Shown piece after piece: positions 1-8,291 of a stretch of DNA of 21,795 nt. The notes beneath the pieces are model-generated. The model searched no databases. It was not told where the DNA came from and worked only from the letters and a program-made list of their open reading frames with translations. The DNA lies in the NCBI GenBank assembly GCA_900539915.1, contig UQDU01000036.1, forward strand, positions 1-21,795, given 5' to 3'. Source of the stretch: an uncultured Bacteroidales bacterium. Lineage in GTDB: Bacteria > Bacteroidota > Bacteroidia > Bacteroidales > Muribaculaceae. Positions within the stretch are counted from its first letter, which is position 1, and each line of letters starts with the position of its first letter. The position numbers and the translations under genes are program-made.

Positions 1-838
1 CGTTGTTGTAGAACGGCACGGCTTCTTTCATTGCCTTGCGCACTTCCTCTATATCGTGGAACTCTTTGCCCTTGAAAAGCTCGTTTTTCAGCGTGTTATT
101 GACGCGCTCGGCCTCGGGATTATCCTTGGGATTACCTGATTCTGTCATACTGATACGCATTCTGTATTGATGCAATACCTCAATATAGTCCGCTGATGTG
201 TATTGTGTCCCACGGTCGCTGTGATGAATTGTGGAGGACAGTTCCACTCCATAAGACAACAGTACGTCTATGGCCATATACAGTGCCTCCAGGGGATAAA
301 CCGTCTCCAATGTAGACCCGACACTGTGTCCCAGCAATATCTTGGTATATGAATCAAGGACAAGACTTGCGTAGCAGAAAGTTCGGTCACCGCTGATGGC
401 ATCTATCAAGGGAATATAGGTTATGTCGCTGACTATCACCTCTCCAATGCGTGTGGGAATCAACGACTTGATCAGATTGGGATATGTAGGGTTGCCATGG
501 CTCGAATCGGTGGTGCGGGTGGTCCGCTTGCGTCGGCGCAGTTTGTAGCCGTATCGGTCGAATATCTCGCAGAAACGGTCTCGGCCTATCGCAGATTCGC
601 TTCCGAACTCCTTCATATACATGATCCAGATTTTTAGTCCTCCGATGCCGGGGTCTTTTCTCCGGACTTCTCCTATATAGCGGACAGCCAGTTCCTCCAT
701 GACCATGCGTCGCATATGCACATCCGCATCGTGCTTGTAGTAAGCCTGTTTGCTCTTACCAAACAGCCCGCACAGCTCTGATACCGTATAGATATCGGAA
801 TGCCGTGCGTACAGGCGTCTCACTGTTTGGTACCAGCT
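1..838 (-). CDS. IS3-family transposase OrfB (DDE integrase core), 3' end outside the window
   Basis: Reading from the slip site in the -1 frame gives SWYQTVRRLYARHSDIYTVSEL..., then a full rve integrase core. The first catalytic Asp is in VSDITYIPL (near 425), the second in HHSDRGTQY (near 210-225), and the Glu is in NPEAERVNN (near 110). The second Asp and the Glu are separated by exactly 35 residues, as expected for the D-D(35)E signature. There is no good ATG close to the frame junction (the first is in HMRRMVMEEL), which supports production as an OrfA-OrfB fusion by -1 frameshifting. The frame is open to base 1 and ends after FYNN, so the last residues are missing from the window. No internal stop was seen. 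Confidence 0.85.
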
Positions 839-1182
839 TTTTTTCTCACGGGAATGTTGAACATCTCTTCGGCTACATCTATCATCGTGTCCAATGCCTC
901 GGAGCGCATCTTCTCCTGACGGAGTTCCTTACGCAGGCGTGTGACCTCTGCCCGCAGCTTGTCATAATCTTCCTCGCTGGCATCCTTCTTCTTTTTTCTC
1001 ATAGTCGGAATCTCTGGAAGTTCAGACGCAAAGTTACGTACAATATACTCCACTGTGCGTACTTGAACGCCATTTTCTTCCGCTATCTCGCCGTAACTGA
1101 GATCTGTCTCCGCATAAAGTCGTAGGACTTCATCGCGGATCGCTTGCCGTTTCTGTCTCGGCAGACTCTGAAATTTTATCAT
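820..1182 (-). CDS. IS3-family transposase OrfA (helix-turn-helix subunit)
   Basis: A 120-residue protein with an N-terminal helix-turn-helix of the IS3 OrfA type (about residues 10-50, including DLSYGEIAEENGVQVRTVEY) followed by a charged coiled-coil stretch (about 65-110, LRAEVTRLRKELRQEKMRSE) that would act as the dimerising leucine-zipper-like segment. It binds the IS ends and, when fused to OrfB by frameshifting, gives the active transposase. The ATG at 1182 is preceded by an A-rich stretch. The gene ends 18 bases past the A7 slip site, so a -1 slip leads straight into orfB. It appears intact. Confidence 0.85.
   Translation of the reverse strand: MIKFQSLPRQKRQAIRDEVLRLYAETDLSYGEIAEENGVQVRTVEYIVRNFASELPEIPTMRKKKKDASEEDYDKLRAEVTRLRKELRQEKMRSEALDTMIDVAEEMFNIPVRKKAGTKQ
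838..844 (-). promoter_or_regulatory. Programmed -1 frameshift site (A7) between orfA and orfB
   Basis: Seven consecutive A's on the minus strand, read AGA AAA AAA GCT in orfA, form an A-AAA-AAA slip heptamer. A -1 slip changes the next codon to AGC and continues into the transposase frame. IS3-family elements are known to make their transposase this way. Confidence 0.7.
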
Positions 1183-1263
1183 CTTTTTGACTCGTTAGGA
1201 GTCAACTTTTTTCAGGACGAGACACAAACGAGCTTAAGAATCCACATTTACGCAGAAAAAGCG

Positions 1264-1271
1264 TAAATTTG
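1264..1271 (+). promoter_or_regulatory. Bacteroidetes -7 box upstream of the flavoprotein gene pair
   Basis: TAAATTTG matches the Bacteroidetes -7 consensus TAnnTTTG exactly. No clear TTTG lies 19-21 bases upstream. An inverted repeat ATTTACGC-N7-GCGTAAAT (1246-1268) overlaps the box and could be an operator or an attenuating hairpin. Initiation about 7 bases downstream gives a leader of roughly 40 bases to the ATG at 1321, and makes the upstream ATG at 1273 an unlikely start. Confidence 0.5.
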
Positions 1272-1320
1272 CATGCATATTATTACTAATCATTTATCTT
1301 CGCAACGAAGAGTATTAGCC

Positions 1321-2103
1321 ATGTTTGAAGTAATCGAGAAAGAGCAATTCTCACCCAAAGTCAGCAAACTGATAGTCAATGCTCCCATGATAGCCCGTTC
1401 TCGTCGTGCGGGCCACTTCGTGATAGTCAGAGTAGGCAATGGCGGCGAGCGGATTCCACTCACCATCGCCGATGCCGACCCCGTGCAGGGCACCATCACC
1501 CTCGTAGTGCAGAATGTAGGTGTGTCTACTGAGAAAATCTGTGCGCTCAATGACGGTGATTCATTCACGGATGTAGTAGGCCCTCTGGGGCAGGCTACAA
1601 CCATCCCCACCGGCAAAACAGTGGTATGCTGCGGCGGTGGCGTAGGCGTAGCCCCCCTGCTGCCCATCATCAAGGCGATGAAAGCGGCCGGCAACAAGGT
1701 CATATCGGTACTGGCCGCACGCACCAAGGAGCTGATTATACTTGAAAGCCCTGTGCGCGAGCACTCCGACGAGGTCATCATTATGACCGACGACGGCAGC
1801 TATGGCCGCAAAGGTCTCGTCACCGAGGGCGTCGAGGAGGTCATCAAGCGCGAGCAGGTCGACGAGGTAGTGACCATCGGCCCGGCCGTGATGATGAAAT
1901 TCGTGGCGTTGCTGACCAAGAAATATGGCATCCCCACACAGTGCTCACTCAACACCATCATGGTCGACGGCACCGGCATGTGCGGAGCCTGTCGCGTGAC
2001 TGTCGACGGCAAGACGAAATTCGTATGTATCGACGGTCCGGAATTCGATGCCCACAAGGTGGACTTCGACGAGATGATCATGCGTCTCAAATCCTATAAC
2101 TAA
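1321..2103 (+). CDS. FAD/NAD-binding [2Fe-2S] flavoprotein, NfnA / dihydroorotate dehydrogenase electron-transfer type
   Basis: A 260-residue protein of the ferredoxin-NADP reductase fold. It has an N-terminal FAD-binding barrel (RIPLTIAD, residues 44-51), a nucleotide-binding half starting at CCGGGVGVAPLLPI (about 103-116), and a C-terminal [2Fe-2S] site with Cys221, Cys224 and Cys236 (MCGACR ... FVC). This matches the small subunit of NADH-dependent ferredoxin:NADP oxidoreductase (also called SudB, or annotated as a sulfide/dihydroorotate dehydrogenase-like protein). The next gene is the matching large subunit 38 bp downstream, so the two probably form one complex linking NAD(H), NADP(H) and ferredoxin. 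The start at 1321 (MFEVIEKEQF) aligns with the family; an in-frame ATG at 1273 would add 16 unrelated residues and lies at the promoter. PyrK function is less likely because pyrD is absent here. Confidence 0.85.
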   Translation: MFEVIEKEQFSPKVSKLIVNAPMIARSRRAGHFVIVRVGNGGERIPLTIADADPVQGTITLVVQNVGVSTEKICALNDGDSFTDVVGPLGQATTIPTGKTVVCCGGGVGVAPLLPIIKAMKAAGNKVISVLAARTKELIILESPVREHSDEVIIMTDDGSYGRKGLVTEGVEEVIKREQVDEVVTIGPAVMMKFVALLTKKYGIPTQCSLNTIMVDGTGMCGACRVTVDGKTKFVCIDGPEFDAHKVDFDEMIMRLKSYN

Positions 2104-2141
2104 TCCTGTCATCACCGACTCCCCCACATCATAAATATACT

Positions 2142-3614
2142 ATGGCTGAAACATCAAAACTGGCTCCGCGCGACGCTGCATGGCGTGAAGAATTGCGCAA
2201 AGCCATCAGTGCCAAGGAACGCGGCGACATACCCCGCGTGAAGATGCCCGAACTCGATCCGGCTTATCGTGTGACCTGCAACGACGAGGTCAACCAAGGG
2301 CTGACTTTCGAACAGGCCCAGCTCGAGGCCACCCGATGCCTCGACTGTCCGAAACCCACATGTATGGAAGGGTGCCCTGTCAGCATCGACATCCCCGGAT
2401 TCGTCAAAAACATACAGCGCGGCGACATAGCCATGGCTGCCCGCGTACTCAAAGCCACCAGCGCCCTCCCTGCCGTCTGCGGCCGTGTGTGCCCCCAGGA
2501 GAAGCAGTGCGAATCACGCTGCATATACCACAAGATGAAGAAAGAGCCGGTGGCCATCGGCTATCTCGAACGCTTTGCATCTGACTATGCCAACGACCAT
2601 GAGGACGATATGGCTGCCGACACTGCATCCGCTCCTAAGCGAGGCATCCGCGTGGCCGTAGTAGGCTCAGGACCTGCCGGACTGTCGTTTGCCGGCGACA
2701 TGATCAAGCGCGGCTATGAGGTGACGGTATTCGAGGCTCTCCACGAAATCGGCGGTGTACTCAAATACGGCATCCCTGAGTTCCGACTCCCCAACAGCGT
2801 GGTCGAGAAGGAAATCAACAGTCTGCGTTCGCAGGGAGTGGAATTCGTCAAGGACTGCATCATCGGCAAGACACTCTCCATGGAGCAGCTTGAGGCCGAC
2901 GGCTACAAAGCGGTGTTTGTGGCATCGGGTGCCGGTCTGCCTCGATTCATGGGCATCCCCGGTGAAAACCTCATCGGCATAATGTCAAGCAACGAGTATC
3001 TCACCCGTATCAATCTCATGGGCGCCGGTCAGCCCGGCTGCGACACCCCGGTACTGGAGGGAAAGAGCGTGGCCGTCATCGGCGGAGGCAACACCGCCAT
3101 GGACTCTGTGCGCACGGCACGCCGCCACGGAGCCTCTCGCGCCATGATTATCTACCGCCGCAGCCTTGAGGAGATGCCGGCACGTGTGGAGGAGGTACAC
3201 CACGCCCAGCAGGAAGGGGTGGAATTTATGACCCTCTACAACCCCATAGAATATATCGGCGACGACAAGGGACACGTCAAGAAGGTACGCCTGCAACACA
3301 TGCAGCTCGGCGAGCCTGATGAATCAGGACGCCGCTCTCCTGTCCCTGTGCCCGGCGACATCCTCGAGGTTGATGTCGACGAGGTAATAGTCAGTGTGGG
3401 CGTATCTCCCAATCCCTTGATTCCCAACGCTGTCAGCGGACTTGACGTATCACGCCGCGGCACCATCGTGGTCAATGACGAGACCATGCAGTCAAGCATC
3501 CCCACACTCTATGCCGGTGGCGACATCGTGCGTGGCGGTGCCACCGTAATCCTCGCCATGGGCGACGGCCGACGCGCCGCCCTCGCCGCCCATAAAGCCC
3601 TCAGCGGAGAATAA
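2142..3614 (+). CDS. gltA: NfnB / NADPH-dependent glutamate synthase small-subunit-type flavoprotein
   Basis: 490 residues in the arrangement of GltD/NfnB proteins. The N-terminal [4Fe-4S] domain has cysteines 66, 69, 74 and 78 (CLDCPKPTCMEGC) plus a second set at 113, 117, 123 and 127. An FAD dinucleotide fold follows at GSGPAG (175-180), then an NADPH fold around GGGNTAMDSVRTARR (about 316-330), and a C-terminal FAD contact in TLYAGGDIVRGGATVILAMGDGRRAA. Databases often call this gltA, but paired with the upstream [2Fe-2S] flavoprotein it fits the bifurcating transhydrogenase NfnAB better than glutamate synthesis (inference; no large glutamate synthase subunit is nearby). Length is normal. 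A pair of inverted REP hairpins follows 14 bp after the stop and may end the transcript. Confidence 0.88.
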   Translation: MAETSKLAPRDAAWREELRKAISAKERGDIPRVKMPELDPAYRVTCNDEVNQGLTFEQAQLEATRCLDCPKPTCMEGCPVSIDIPGFVKNIQRGDIAMAARVLKATSALPAVCGRVCPQEKQCESRCIYHKMKKEPVAIGYLERFASDYANDHEDDMAADTASAPKRGIRVAVVGSGPAGLSFAGDMIKRGYEVTVFEALHEIGGVLKYGIPEFRLPNSVVEKEINSLRSQGVEFVKDCIIGKTLSMEQLEADGYKAVFVASGAGLPRFMGIPGENLIGIMSSNEYLTRINLMGAGQPGCDTPVLEGKSVAVIGGGNTAMDSVRTARRHGASRAMIIYRRSLEEMPARVEEVHHAQQEGVEFMTLYNPIEYIGDDKGHVKKVRLQHMQLGEPDESGRRSPVPVPGDILEVDVDEVIVSVGVSPNPLIPNAVSGLDVSRRGTIVVNDETMQSSIPTLYAGGDIVRGGATVILAMGDGRRAALAAHKALSGE

Positions 3615-3628
3615 CCATCAGACAGATG

Positions 3629-3766
3629 CTGTTGCAAAACTTGCATTCAGCACCGCCAAATTGTAGGGATGCACCCTGGTGCATCCGCCGACACACTGAA
3701 AACCAGATTATGTTGTATATCGGATGCACCAGGGTGCATCCCTACAATTTGACAAGTTTGCAACAG
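3629..3766. repeat. Inverted pair of REP-like palindromes with GTAG feet (family A)
   Basis: The left copy is GTAG (3663-3666) followed by the near-perfect hairpin GGATGCACCCTGGTGCATCC (3667-3686). The right copy is the mirror image at 3722-3741 followed by CTAC (3742-3745). The symmetry extends outward to CTGTTGCAAA...TTTGCAACAG at 3629 and 3766, so the whole 138 bp can fold on itself. A GTAG tetranucleotide 5' of a short hairpin is the hallmark of REP elements mobilised by REP-associated tyrosine (IS200-like) transposases. It lies between gltA and pepT and may also act as a bidirectional terminator. Confidence 0.75.
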
Positions 3767-3810
3767 TCTATATCTGACCCTTATAACATAATCTTAAATT
3801 CACAATACAC

Positions 3811-5037
3811 ATGAACTTAGTAGACCGATTTCTACACTATGTATCATTTGACACCCAGAGCGACGAGCTTACCAACATGTGGCCGTCAACTCCGGGCCAG
3901 ATGATATTCGCCCGCGAGCTCGAGAAGGAACTGAGCCGGATGGGACTCGAGGACATCACTCTTGATGACAACGGATACCTGATGGCGACCCTCCCGGCCA
4001 ATACCGACAGCAAGGACATACCCGTCATAGGTTTCATAGCCCACCTCGACACGTCGCCCGACATGAGCGGACGCCACGTGCATCCGCGCATCGTAAGCCA
4101 CTATGACGGTGGCGACATCGTGCTCAACGACAAGGAAGACATCACTCTGAAGCCTTCGGAATTTCCCGAACTGCTCCACTATGTGGGTCAGGATCTCATA
4201 GTCACCGACGGCACCACCCTGCTCGGTGCTGACGACAAGGCCGGTATAGCAGAAATAGTATCTGCCATAGCCTATCTCCAGGACCACCCCGAAATCAAGC
4301 ACGGAAAAATCCGCATAGCATTCAATCCCGATGAAGAGATAGGCCAGGGGGCACACAAGTTTGACGTTGACCTGTTTGGTGCCGACTGGGCATACACGAT
4401 GGACGGAGGCGAAATAGGCGAACTGGAATTTGAGAATTTCAATGCTGCCGTGGCTAAGGTGACCTTTACCGGCCGCAACGTACACCCCGGATATGCGCGC
4501 CACAAGATGCTCAACTCCATGCGCGTGGCCAACCAGTTTGTCATCATGCTCCCTCGCTGGGAAACTCCAGAGCATACCGAGGGCTACGAGGGCTTCTATC
4601 ACCTGACATCGATGGAGGGCAATGTTGAGAAGACGGTCCTCACCTATATAATACGTGACCATGACCGTGACCGCTTCGAACGCCGCAAAAAGGAGCTGGA
4701 GCACCTGACCCGCAAAATCAACAACGAGTTTCCCGGCTGTGCATCCATAGAAATCAAGGACCAGTACTACAACATGCGCGAGAAAATCGAGCCTGTCATG
4801 CACATCATCGACGTGGCTGTCCAGGCTATGAAAAACCTTGACATCACACCCCATGTCGTGCCCATCCGTGGCGGCACTGACGGCGCACAACTCTCGTTCA
4901 AAGGACTGCCCTGCCCCAACATATTTGCCGGAGGCCTCAACTTCCATGGCCGCTATGAGTTCGTGCCCATCCCGTCAATGGAGAAGGCGCGTGACGTAAT
5001 CGTGGAGATAGCCCGGCTCGTGTCCGACGGTAAGTAA
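3811..5037 (+). CDS. pepT: Peptidase T (tripeptide aminopeptidase, M20B family)
   Basis: 408 residues, the usual length. It removes the N-terminal residue from tripeptides in the cytoplasm with a two-zinc centre. Visible metal and catalytic residues are His78 and Asp80 (AHLDTSPD), Asp141 (GADDKAG), Glu175-Glu176 (NPDEEIGQG), Asp198 (YTMDGGEIGELEFENFNA) and a C-terminal His in NIFAGGLNFHGRYEFVPIPSMEKA. The RGGTDGAQLSF segment is also typical. The start at 3811 (MNLVDRFLHYVSFDTQSDE) is the standard N-terminus. miaA begins 15 bp downstream, and queA and trmH follow on the same strand, so pepT may head that operon. No TAnnTTTG box was found in the short gap upstream. Confidence 0.95.
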   Translation: MNLVDRFLHYVSFDTQSDELTNMWPSTPGQMIFARELEKELSRMGLEDITLDDNGYLMATLPANTDSKDIPVIGFIAHLDTSPDMSGRHVHPRIVSHYDGGDIVLNDKEDITLKPSEFPELLHYVGQDLIVTDGTTLLGADDKAGIAEIVSAIAYLQDHPEIKHGKIRIAFNPDEEIGQGAHKFDVDLFGADWAYTMDGGEIGELEFENFNAAVAKVTFTGRNVHPGYARHKMLNSMRVANQFVIMLPRWETPEHTEGYEGFYHLTSMEGNVEKTVLTYIIRDHDRDRFERRKKELEHLTRKINNEFPGCASIEIKDQYYNMREKIEPVMHIIDVAVQAMKNLDITPHVVPIRGGTDGAQLSFKGLPCPNIFAGGLNFHGRYEFVPIPSMEKARDVIVEIARLVSDGK

Positions 5038-5052
5038 GAGAAAATACATACC

Positions 5053-5979
5053 TTGACCCATCAGCCCGACACTCCATCCAAGACACTAATCGTGGTCACC
5101 GGCCCGACTGCCTCGGGCAAGACCGCGCTTGCCATAGATATAGCCCGTGAGCTCGGCTGCGAGATAATCTCAGCCGACTCACGGCAAATCTATATGGGCA
5201 TGCCCATAGGCACAGCCACTCCGACGGCTGACGAACTGGCCGCAGCGCCTCATCATTTCGTAGCCACGTTGCCGCTGGATGCTTATTACAGCGCGGCCGA
5301 ATACGAGGCTGACGTCATGGCTCTGCTGCCAGAGCTGTGGCTGCGGAGTGATTACGTGGTGATGTGCGGAGGGTCGATGATGTATATTGATGCGGTGACT
5401 CGCGGCATCGACGACATCCCTACCATATCTGACGAGACACGCCGGAGGGTATTGGCCGAATATGACAGCCATGGACTGCCCCATATGGTCCGATGGCTCC
5501 GTGAACTTGACCCCGAAGGTGCGGAGACCGTAGACCTGCAAAATCCGCGCCGCGTCATCCATGCCATTGAAATAACTCTGCAAAGCGGCATCCCGGCATC
5601 ACGTCTGCGCACAGGGCAGCCCAAGCATCGCCCGTGGCGCACTGTCACCATGGCGATAGATTATCCCAGGGACGAGCTGTTTGACCGCATAAACCGCCGC
5701 GTTGACCGCATGATAGCCGAGGGGATGGAGGCCGAAGCCGCCTCTCTCTACCCTCTACGCCATCTCAACTCGCTCAACACTGTGGGCTACAAGGAGTTAT
5801 TTGCCATGATGGACGGCACGATGGACCGCGACACAGCCATAGCACGCATAGCCAAAAACACCCGTGTGTATGCAAAAAAACAGCTCACCTGGCTAAAACG
5901 CCGCCCCGAAGTCCACTATCTCACCCCTTCCATGCCGCTCCTCCAACAGGCCCTCAGGCTAATAAAACAGCACGACTAA
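5053..5979 (+). CDS. miaA: tRNA dimethylallyltransferase (tRNA A37 isopentenyltransferase)
   Basis: 308 residues with the P-loop GPTASGKT at residues 17-24, the DSRQIYMGMPIGTA substrate segment, the PHHF motif, GGSMMYIDAVTRG, and the C-terminal tRNA-contact region (LNSLNTVGYKE, RIAKNTRVYAKKQLTWLKR). It transfers a dimethylallyl group to A37 of tRNAs that read codons starting with U. The start is a TTG at 5053; no ATG or GTG lies between the pepT stop and the P-loop at a plausible distance, so the TTG call is fairly firm. It is 15 bp after pepT. The next gene, queA, is also a tRNA-modification enzyme, and a family A REP hairpin occupies the short gap. Confidence 0.95.
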   Translation: MTHQPDTPSKTLIVVTGPTASGKTALAIDIARELGCEIISADSRQIYMGMPIGTATPTADELAAAPHHFVATLPLDAYYSAAEYEADVMALLPELWLRSDYVVMCGGSMMYIDAVTRGIDDIPTISDETRRRVLAEYDSHGLPHMVRWLRELDPEGAETVDLQNPRRVIHAIEITLQSGIPASRLRTGQPKHRPWRTVTMAIDYPRDELFDRINRRVDRMIAEGMEAEAASLYPLRHLNSLNTVGYKELFAMMDGTMDRDTAIARIAKNTRVYAKKQLTWLKRRPEVHYLTPSMPLLQQALRLIKQHD

Positions 5980-5982
5980 AAC

Positions 5983-6006
5983 GCAGGGATGCACTCTGGT
6001 GCATCC
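5983..6006 (+). repeat. Single REP-like hairpin, family A, in the miaA-queA gap
   Basis: GCAG (5983-5986, a variant of GTAG) is followed by GGATGCACTCTGGTGCATCC (5987-6006), matching the hairpins at 3667 and 3722 with one change in the loop. It begins 3 bp after the miaA stop. The GTG at 5999 inside it is in frame with queA but is not a believable start. Confidence 0.6.
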
Positions 6007-6031
6007 GCCCATACACGATTACCACACAACA

Positions 6032-7261
6032 ATGACCGTCAAAGATATAGACATAGCCCAATTTGACTACGAACTACCCGACGAACGTATCGCCAAACAC
6101 CCTCTGGCCCGGCGCGAGCAGTGTCTGCTGCTGATGCGTGACAGTGACGGCTCGCTGTCGACACATATTTTCGCCGAGCTCCCCTCTCTGCTGCCCGATG
6201 ACGCGATGCTGGTTTACAATGCCACACGTGTCATAAATGCCCGTCTGCGCTTCCGCAAACAGTCCTCACCCAACGATGGCAACACGCAGGGAGCACTGAT
6301 AGAGATATTCTGCCTTGAGCCTCACAGTCCGCGTGACTATGCAGTGAACTTCGCATCCACCGGCAGCTGCGAGTGGCTATGCCTCGTGGGCAATAGCAAA
6401 AAGTGGAAATCAGGGCCGCTGTCACTTCCGCTGGAGATTGACGGCCGACATGTCATACTCTGCGCCGAAAGGATAGACCGCGTGGGCAACTCGTCGGTAA
6501 TCCGTTTCAGCTGGGATGACCCGGCGGCCACATTCGCCTCCATCATCAGCGCAGCCGGCGAGATACCCATCCCTCCGTATCTCAACCGTGGCACAGAGGA
6601 GAGCGACAGTTCGGACTACCAGACGGTCTACGGCCACATTGACGGCTCCGTGGCAGCCCCGACAGCCGGACTGCATTTCACCGACGAAGTGCTTGCAGGG
6701 ATTGACCGCCGCGGCATACCACGCCATGAGGTCACACTGCATGTGGGAGCCGGGACATTCCAGCCGGTCAAGTCCGACACTATCGGCGAGCACCCGATGC
6801 ACAATGAGTTTTTTGCAGTAGACCGCTCCGTCATTGAAGCCTTAGCACGCGGCGATAGCCGTGTGATAGCCGTAGGAACCACATCAGTGCGTACTCTTGA
6901 GAGCCTCTACCACCTCGGCTGCATGAAACATACGGGTGTCAGTGGCGACGAAGTACCGCAGTGGTACCCCTATGATCCCTCTCATCCACATCTCTCGGCC
7001 AAGGAATCCATGGAGGCTCTGCTTCGCCATCTTGATGCCACCGGGGAGACATCCATCGTGGCATCCACTCGCCTCATCATCGCCCCGGGATATACACCGG
7101 GCATCGTCAAGGGGATGGTTACCAATTTCCATCAGCCACGCTCCACCCTGCTGCTGCTCGTATCGGCATTCACCGATGGCGACTGGCGCAAGATGTATGA
7201 CTACGCCCTCGCAGGCGACTACCGTTTCCTGTCCTACGGTGACGCTTGCCTGATTCTGTAA
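6032..7261 (+). CDS. queA: S-adenosylmethionine:tRNA ribosyltransferase-isomerase
   Basis: 409 residues. QueA moves the ribosyl part of S-adenosylmethionine onto 7-aminomethyl-7-deazaguanine in tRNA, giving epoxyqueuosine. Family signatures run in order: FDYELPDERIAKHP near the N-terminus, VYNATRVINARL, GEIPIPPYLNR, GSVAAPTAGLHFT, LHVGAGTFQPV, MHNEFFAV, VGTTSVRTLES, TNFHQPRSTLLLLVSAF and YRFLSYGDACLIL at the end. It is longer than the roughly 356-residue E. coli enzyme, as is usual in Bacteroidetes, with an insert around SGDEVPQWYPYDPSHPHLSAKES. The ATG at 6032 is preferred: the frame also opens at a GTG at 5999, but that lies inside a REP hairpin and would add 11 unconserved residues. Confidence 0.95.
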   Translation: MTVKDIDIAQFDYELPDERIAKHPLARREQCLLLMRDSDGSLSTHIFAELPSLLPDDAMLVYNATRVINARLRFRKQSSPNDGNTQGALIEIFCLEPHSPRDYAVNFASTGSCEWLCLVGNSKKWKSGPLSLPLEIDGRHVILCAERIDRVGNSSVIRFSWDDPAATFASIISAAGEIPIPPYLNRGTEESDSSDYQTVYGHIDGSVAAPTAGLHFTDEVLAGIDRRGIPRHEVTLHVGAGTFQPVKSDTIGEHPMHNEFFAVDRSVIEALARGDSRVIAVGTTSVRTLESLYHLGCMKHTGVSGDEVPQWYPYDPSHPHLSAKESMEALLRHLDATGETSIVASTRLIIAPGYTPGIVKGMVTNFHQPRSTLLLLVSAFTDGDWRKMYDYALAGDYRFLSYGDACLIL

Positions 7262-7274
7262 GACCTATAAACCT

Positions 7275-8084
7275 ATGAACCTCTGCTACGTCTCCGACAT
7301 CACCGCACCCGGGCTTGCCATGTTTGCAGGCCTGACCGACACCCAGCTGCGCAACCGTCTTCACCCCGAGGATGCCCTCATCATCGTTGAGAGCCCCAAA
7401 GTGATTCTCACCGCGCTCTCACGCGGCCTCGTCCCCGTGGCGCTACTCTGCGAGGAGAAGCATATCACAGGCGACGCAGCAGCGGTCATAGCGCAGTGCC
7501 CTGCCGACATGCCCATATATACAGGTAGCCGAGAAACCCTCCAGAACCTCACCGGCTACCGGCTGACACGCGGAGTGCTGTGTGCCATGCGCCGCCCATG
7601 CGAGCCTCCGGCACAAGCCGTCTGCCCCGTCTCGTCAGGACGCATAGCCGTCATCGACGGAGTGGTTGACACCACCAACATCGGAGCAATATTCCGCTCC
7701 GCAGCCGCCCTCGGCATGGATGCCGTATTGCTGACACGCTCATCGTGCGACCCCTACAACCGCCGCGCCATCCGCGTATCCATGGGCTCCGTTTTCCTGG
7801 TACCATGGGCCTGGATTGACGGCGACGTAAACGACACTCTACACACCCTCGGCTACAAAACAGTCTCAATGGCCCTGCGCAGCGACTCCGTCACCCTCGA
7901 CGCAAAAGAACTGAAACAGCAGCCGCGCCTCGCCATCATCCTCGGCACCGAAGGCGACGGCCTCGCCGACCGCGTAATCGCCAACTCCGACTTCATAGCC
8001 AAAATCCCCATGTCCCACGGCGTAGACTCCCTCAACGTAGCCGCCGCCTCAGCCATCGCCTTCTACGAACTCACCCGCCCCTGA
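7275..8084 (+). CDS. SpoU/TrmH-family RNA 2'-O-methyltransferase
   Basis: 269 residues in two parts. The N-terminal substrate-binding domain (about 1-115) includes ALIIVESPKVILTALSRG. The C-terminal SPOUT knotted methyltransferase domain carries its three motifs: NIGAIFRSA (135-143), LGTEGDGL, and IPMSHGVDSLNVAAASAIAFYEL near the end. It methylates ribose 2'-OH in rRNA or tRNA using SAM; the target base cannot be told from sequence. It starts 13 bp after queA, so it likely shares that transcript and is the last gene of the housekeeping run. A degenerate REP copy follows. Confidence 0.9.
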   Translation: MNLCYVSDITAPGLAMFAGLTDTQLRNRLHPEDALIIVESPKVILTALSRGLVPVALLCEEKHITGDAAAVIAQCPADMPIYTGSRETLQNLTGYRLTRGVLCAMRRPCEPPAQAVCPVSSGRIAVIDGVVDTTNIGAIFRSAAALGMDAVLLTRSSCDPYNRRAIRVSMGSVFLVPWAWIDGDVNDTLHTLGYKTVSMALRSDSVTLDAKELKQQPRLAIILGTEGDGLADRVIANSDFIAKIPMSHGVDSLNVAAASAIAFYELTRP

Positions 8085-8103
8085 CCCCATCTCAACCCCA
8101 TAG

Positions 8104-8121
8104 GACATACCACGGCATCTC
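8104..8121 (+). repeat. Degenerate REP-like palindrome, family B
   Basis: GACATACCACGGCATCTC matches the palindrome GACATGCCATGGCATGTC found at 13507 and 13561 at 15 of 18 positions, and is preceded by ATAG, close to the GTAG foot. It marks the left edge of the restriction island while intact copies mark the right edge. Confidence 0.4.
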
Positions 8122-8175
8122 CATCCACCATACCCAATATCGCACCAGCCTATAAATCAGAAACATAAACCACGA

Positions 8176-8248
8176 AAAGCGAAAGTATTTCCGCTTTCTT
8201 TCGCTTTCTTTCGCTTTCTTTCGCTTTCTTTCGCTTTCTTTCGCTTTT
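8176..8248 (+). repeat. 10-bp tandem repeat (5 units plus a partial one) upstream of the methyltransferase
   Basis: The unit CGCTTTCTTT is repeated five times without error from 8192 to 8241, then a partial unit follows. The preceding AAAAGCGAAAG (8176-8186) is the reverse complement of CTTTCGCTTTT at the end of the tract (8238-8248), so transcripts could form a hairpin of variable loop size, followed by an imperfect T run. It lies in the 343-bp gap between trmH and the DNA methyltransferase. It may end the housekeeping transcript, and the unit number is likely to vary by replication slippage (inference). Confidence 0.75.
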
Positions 8249-8291
8249 ACATATTTCACCATCCTCATATCCCATATATCCCGAAAAGTCC

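Larger units (their letters stand above)
1..1214 (-). mobile_element. IS3-family insertion sequence, cut by the window edge
   Basis: Two consecutive reading frames on the minus strand, orfA (helix-turn-helix) and orfB (DDE transposase), are joined by a run of seven A's (838-844), which is the classic IS3 layout. The outer end upstream of orfA is probably near 1214, where the minus strand reads TGAAAAAAGTTGACTCC; the family's ends begin with TG. An inverted repeat TTGACTC-N5-GAGTCAA (1187-1205) lies just inside. The other end and any target duplication are outside the window, so the exact border is an inference. The element sits about 107 bp upstream of the start of the first flavoprotein gene, reading away from it. 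Confidence 0.85.

Noticed and set aside
3626..3814. Plus-strand frame of 62 codons between gltA and pepT
   Set aside because: It is a translation of the inverted REP pair and runs into the pepT start; it has no protein-like features.
3886..4947. Long minus-strand frame of 353 codons inside pepT
   Set aside because: It lies opposite a clear, intact pepT; the frame is a codon-bias shadow and shows no motif.
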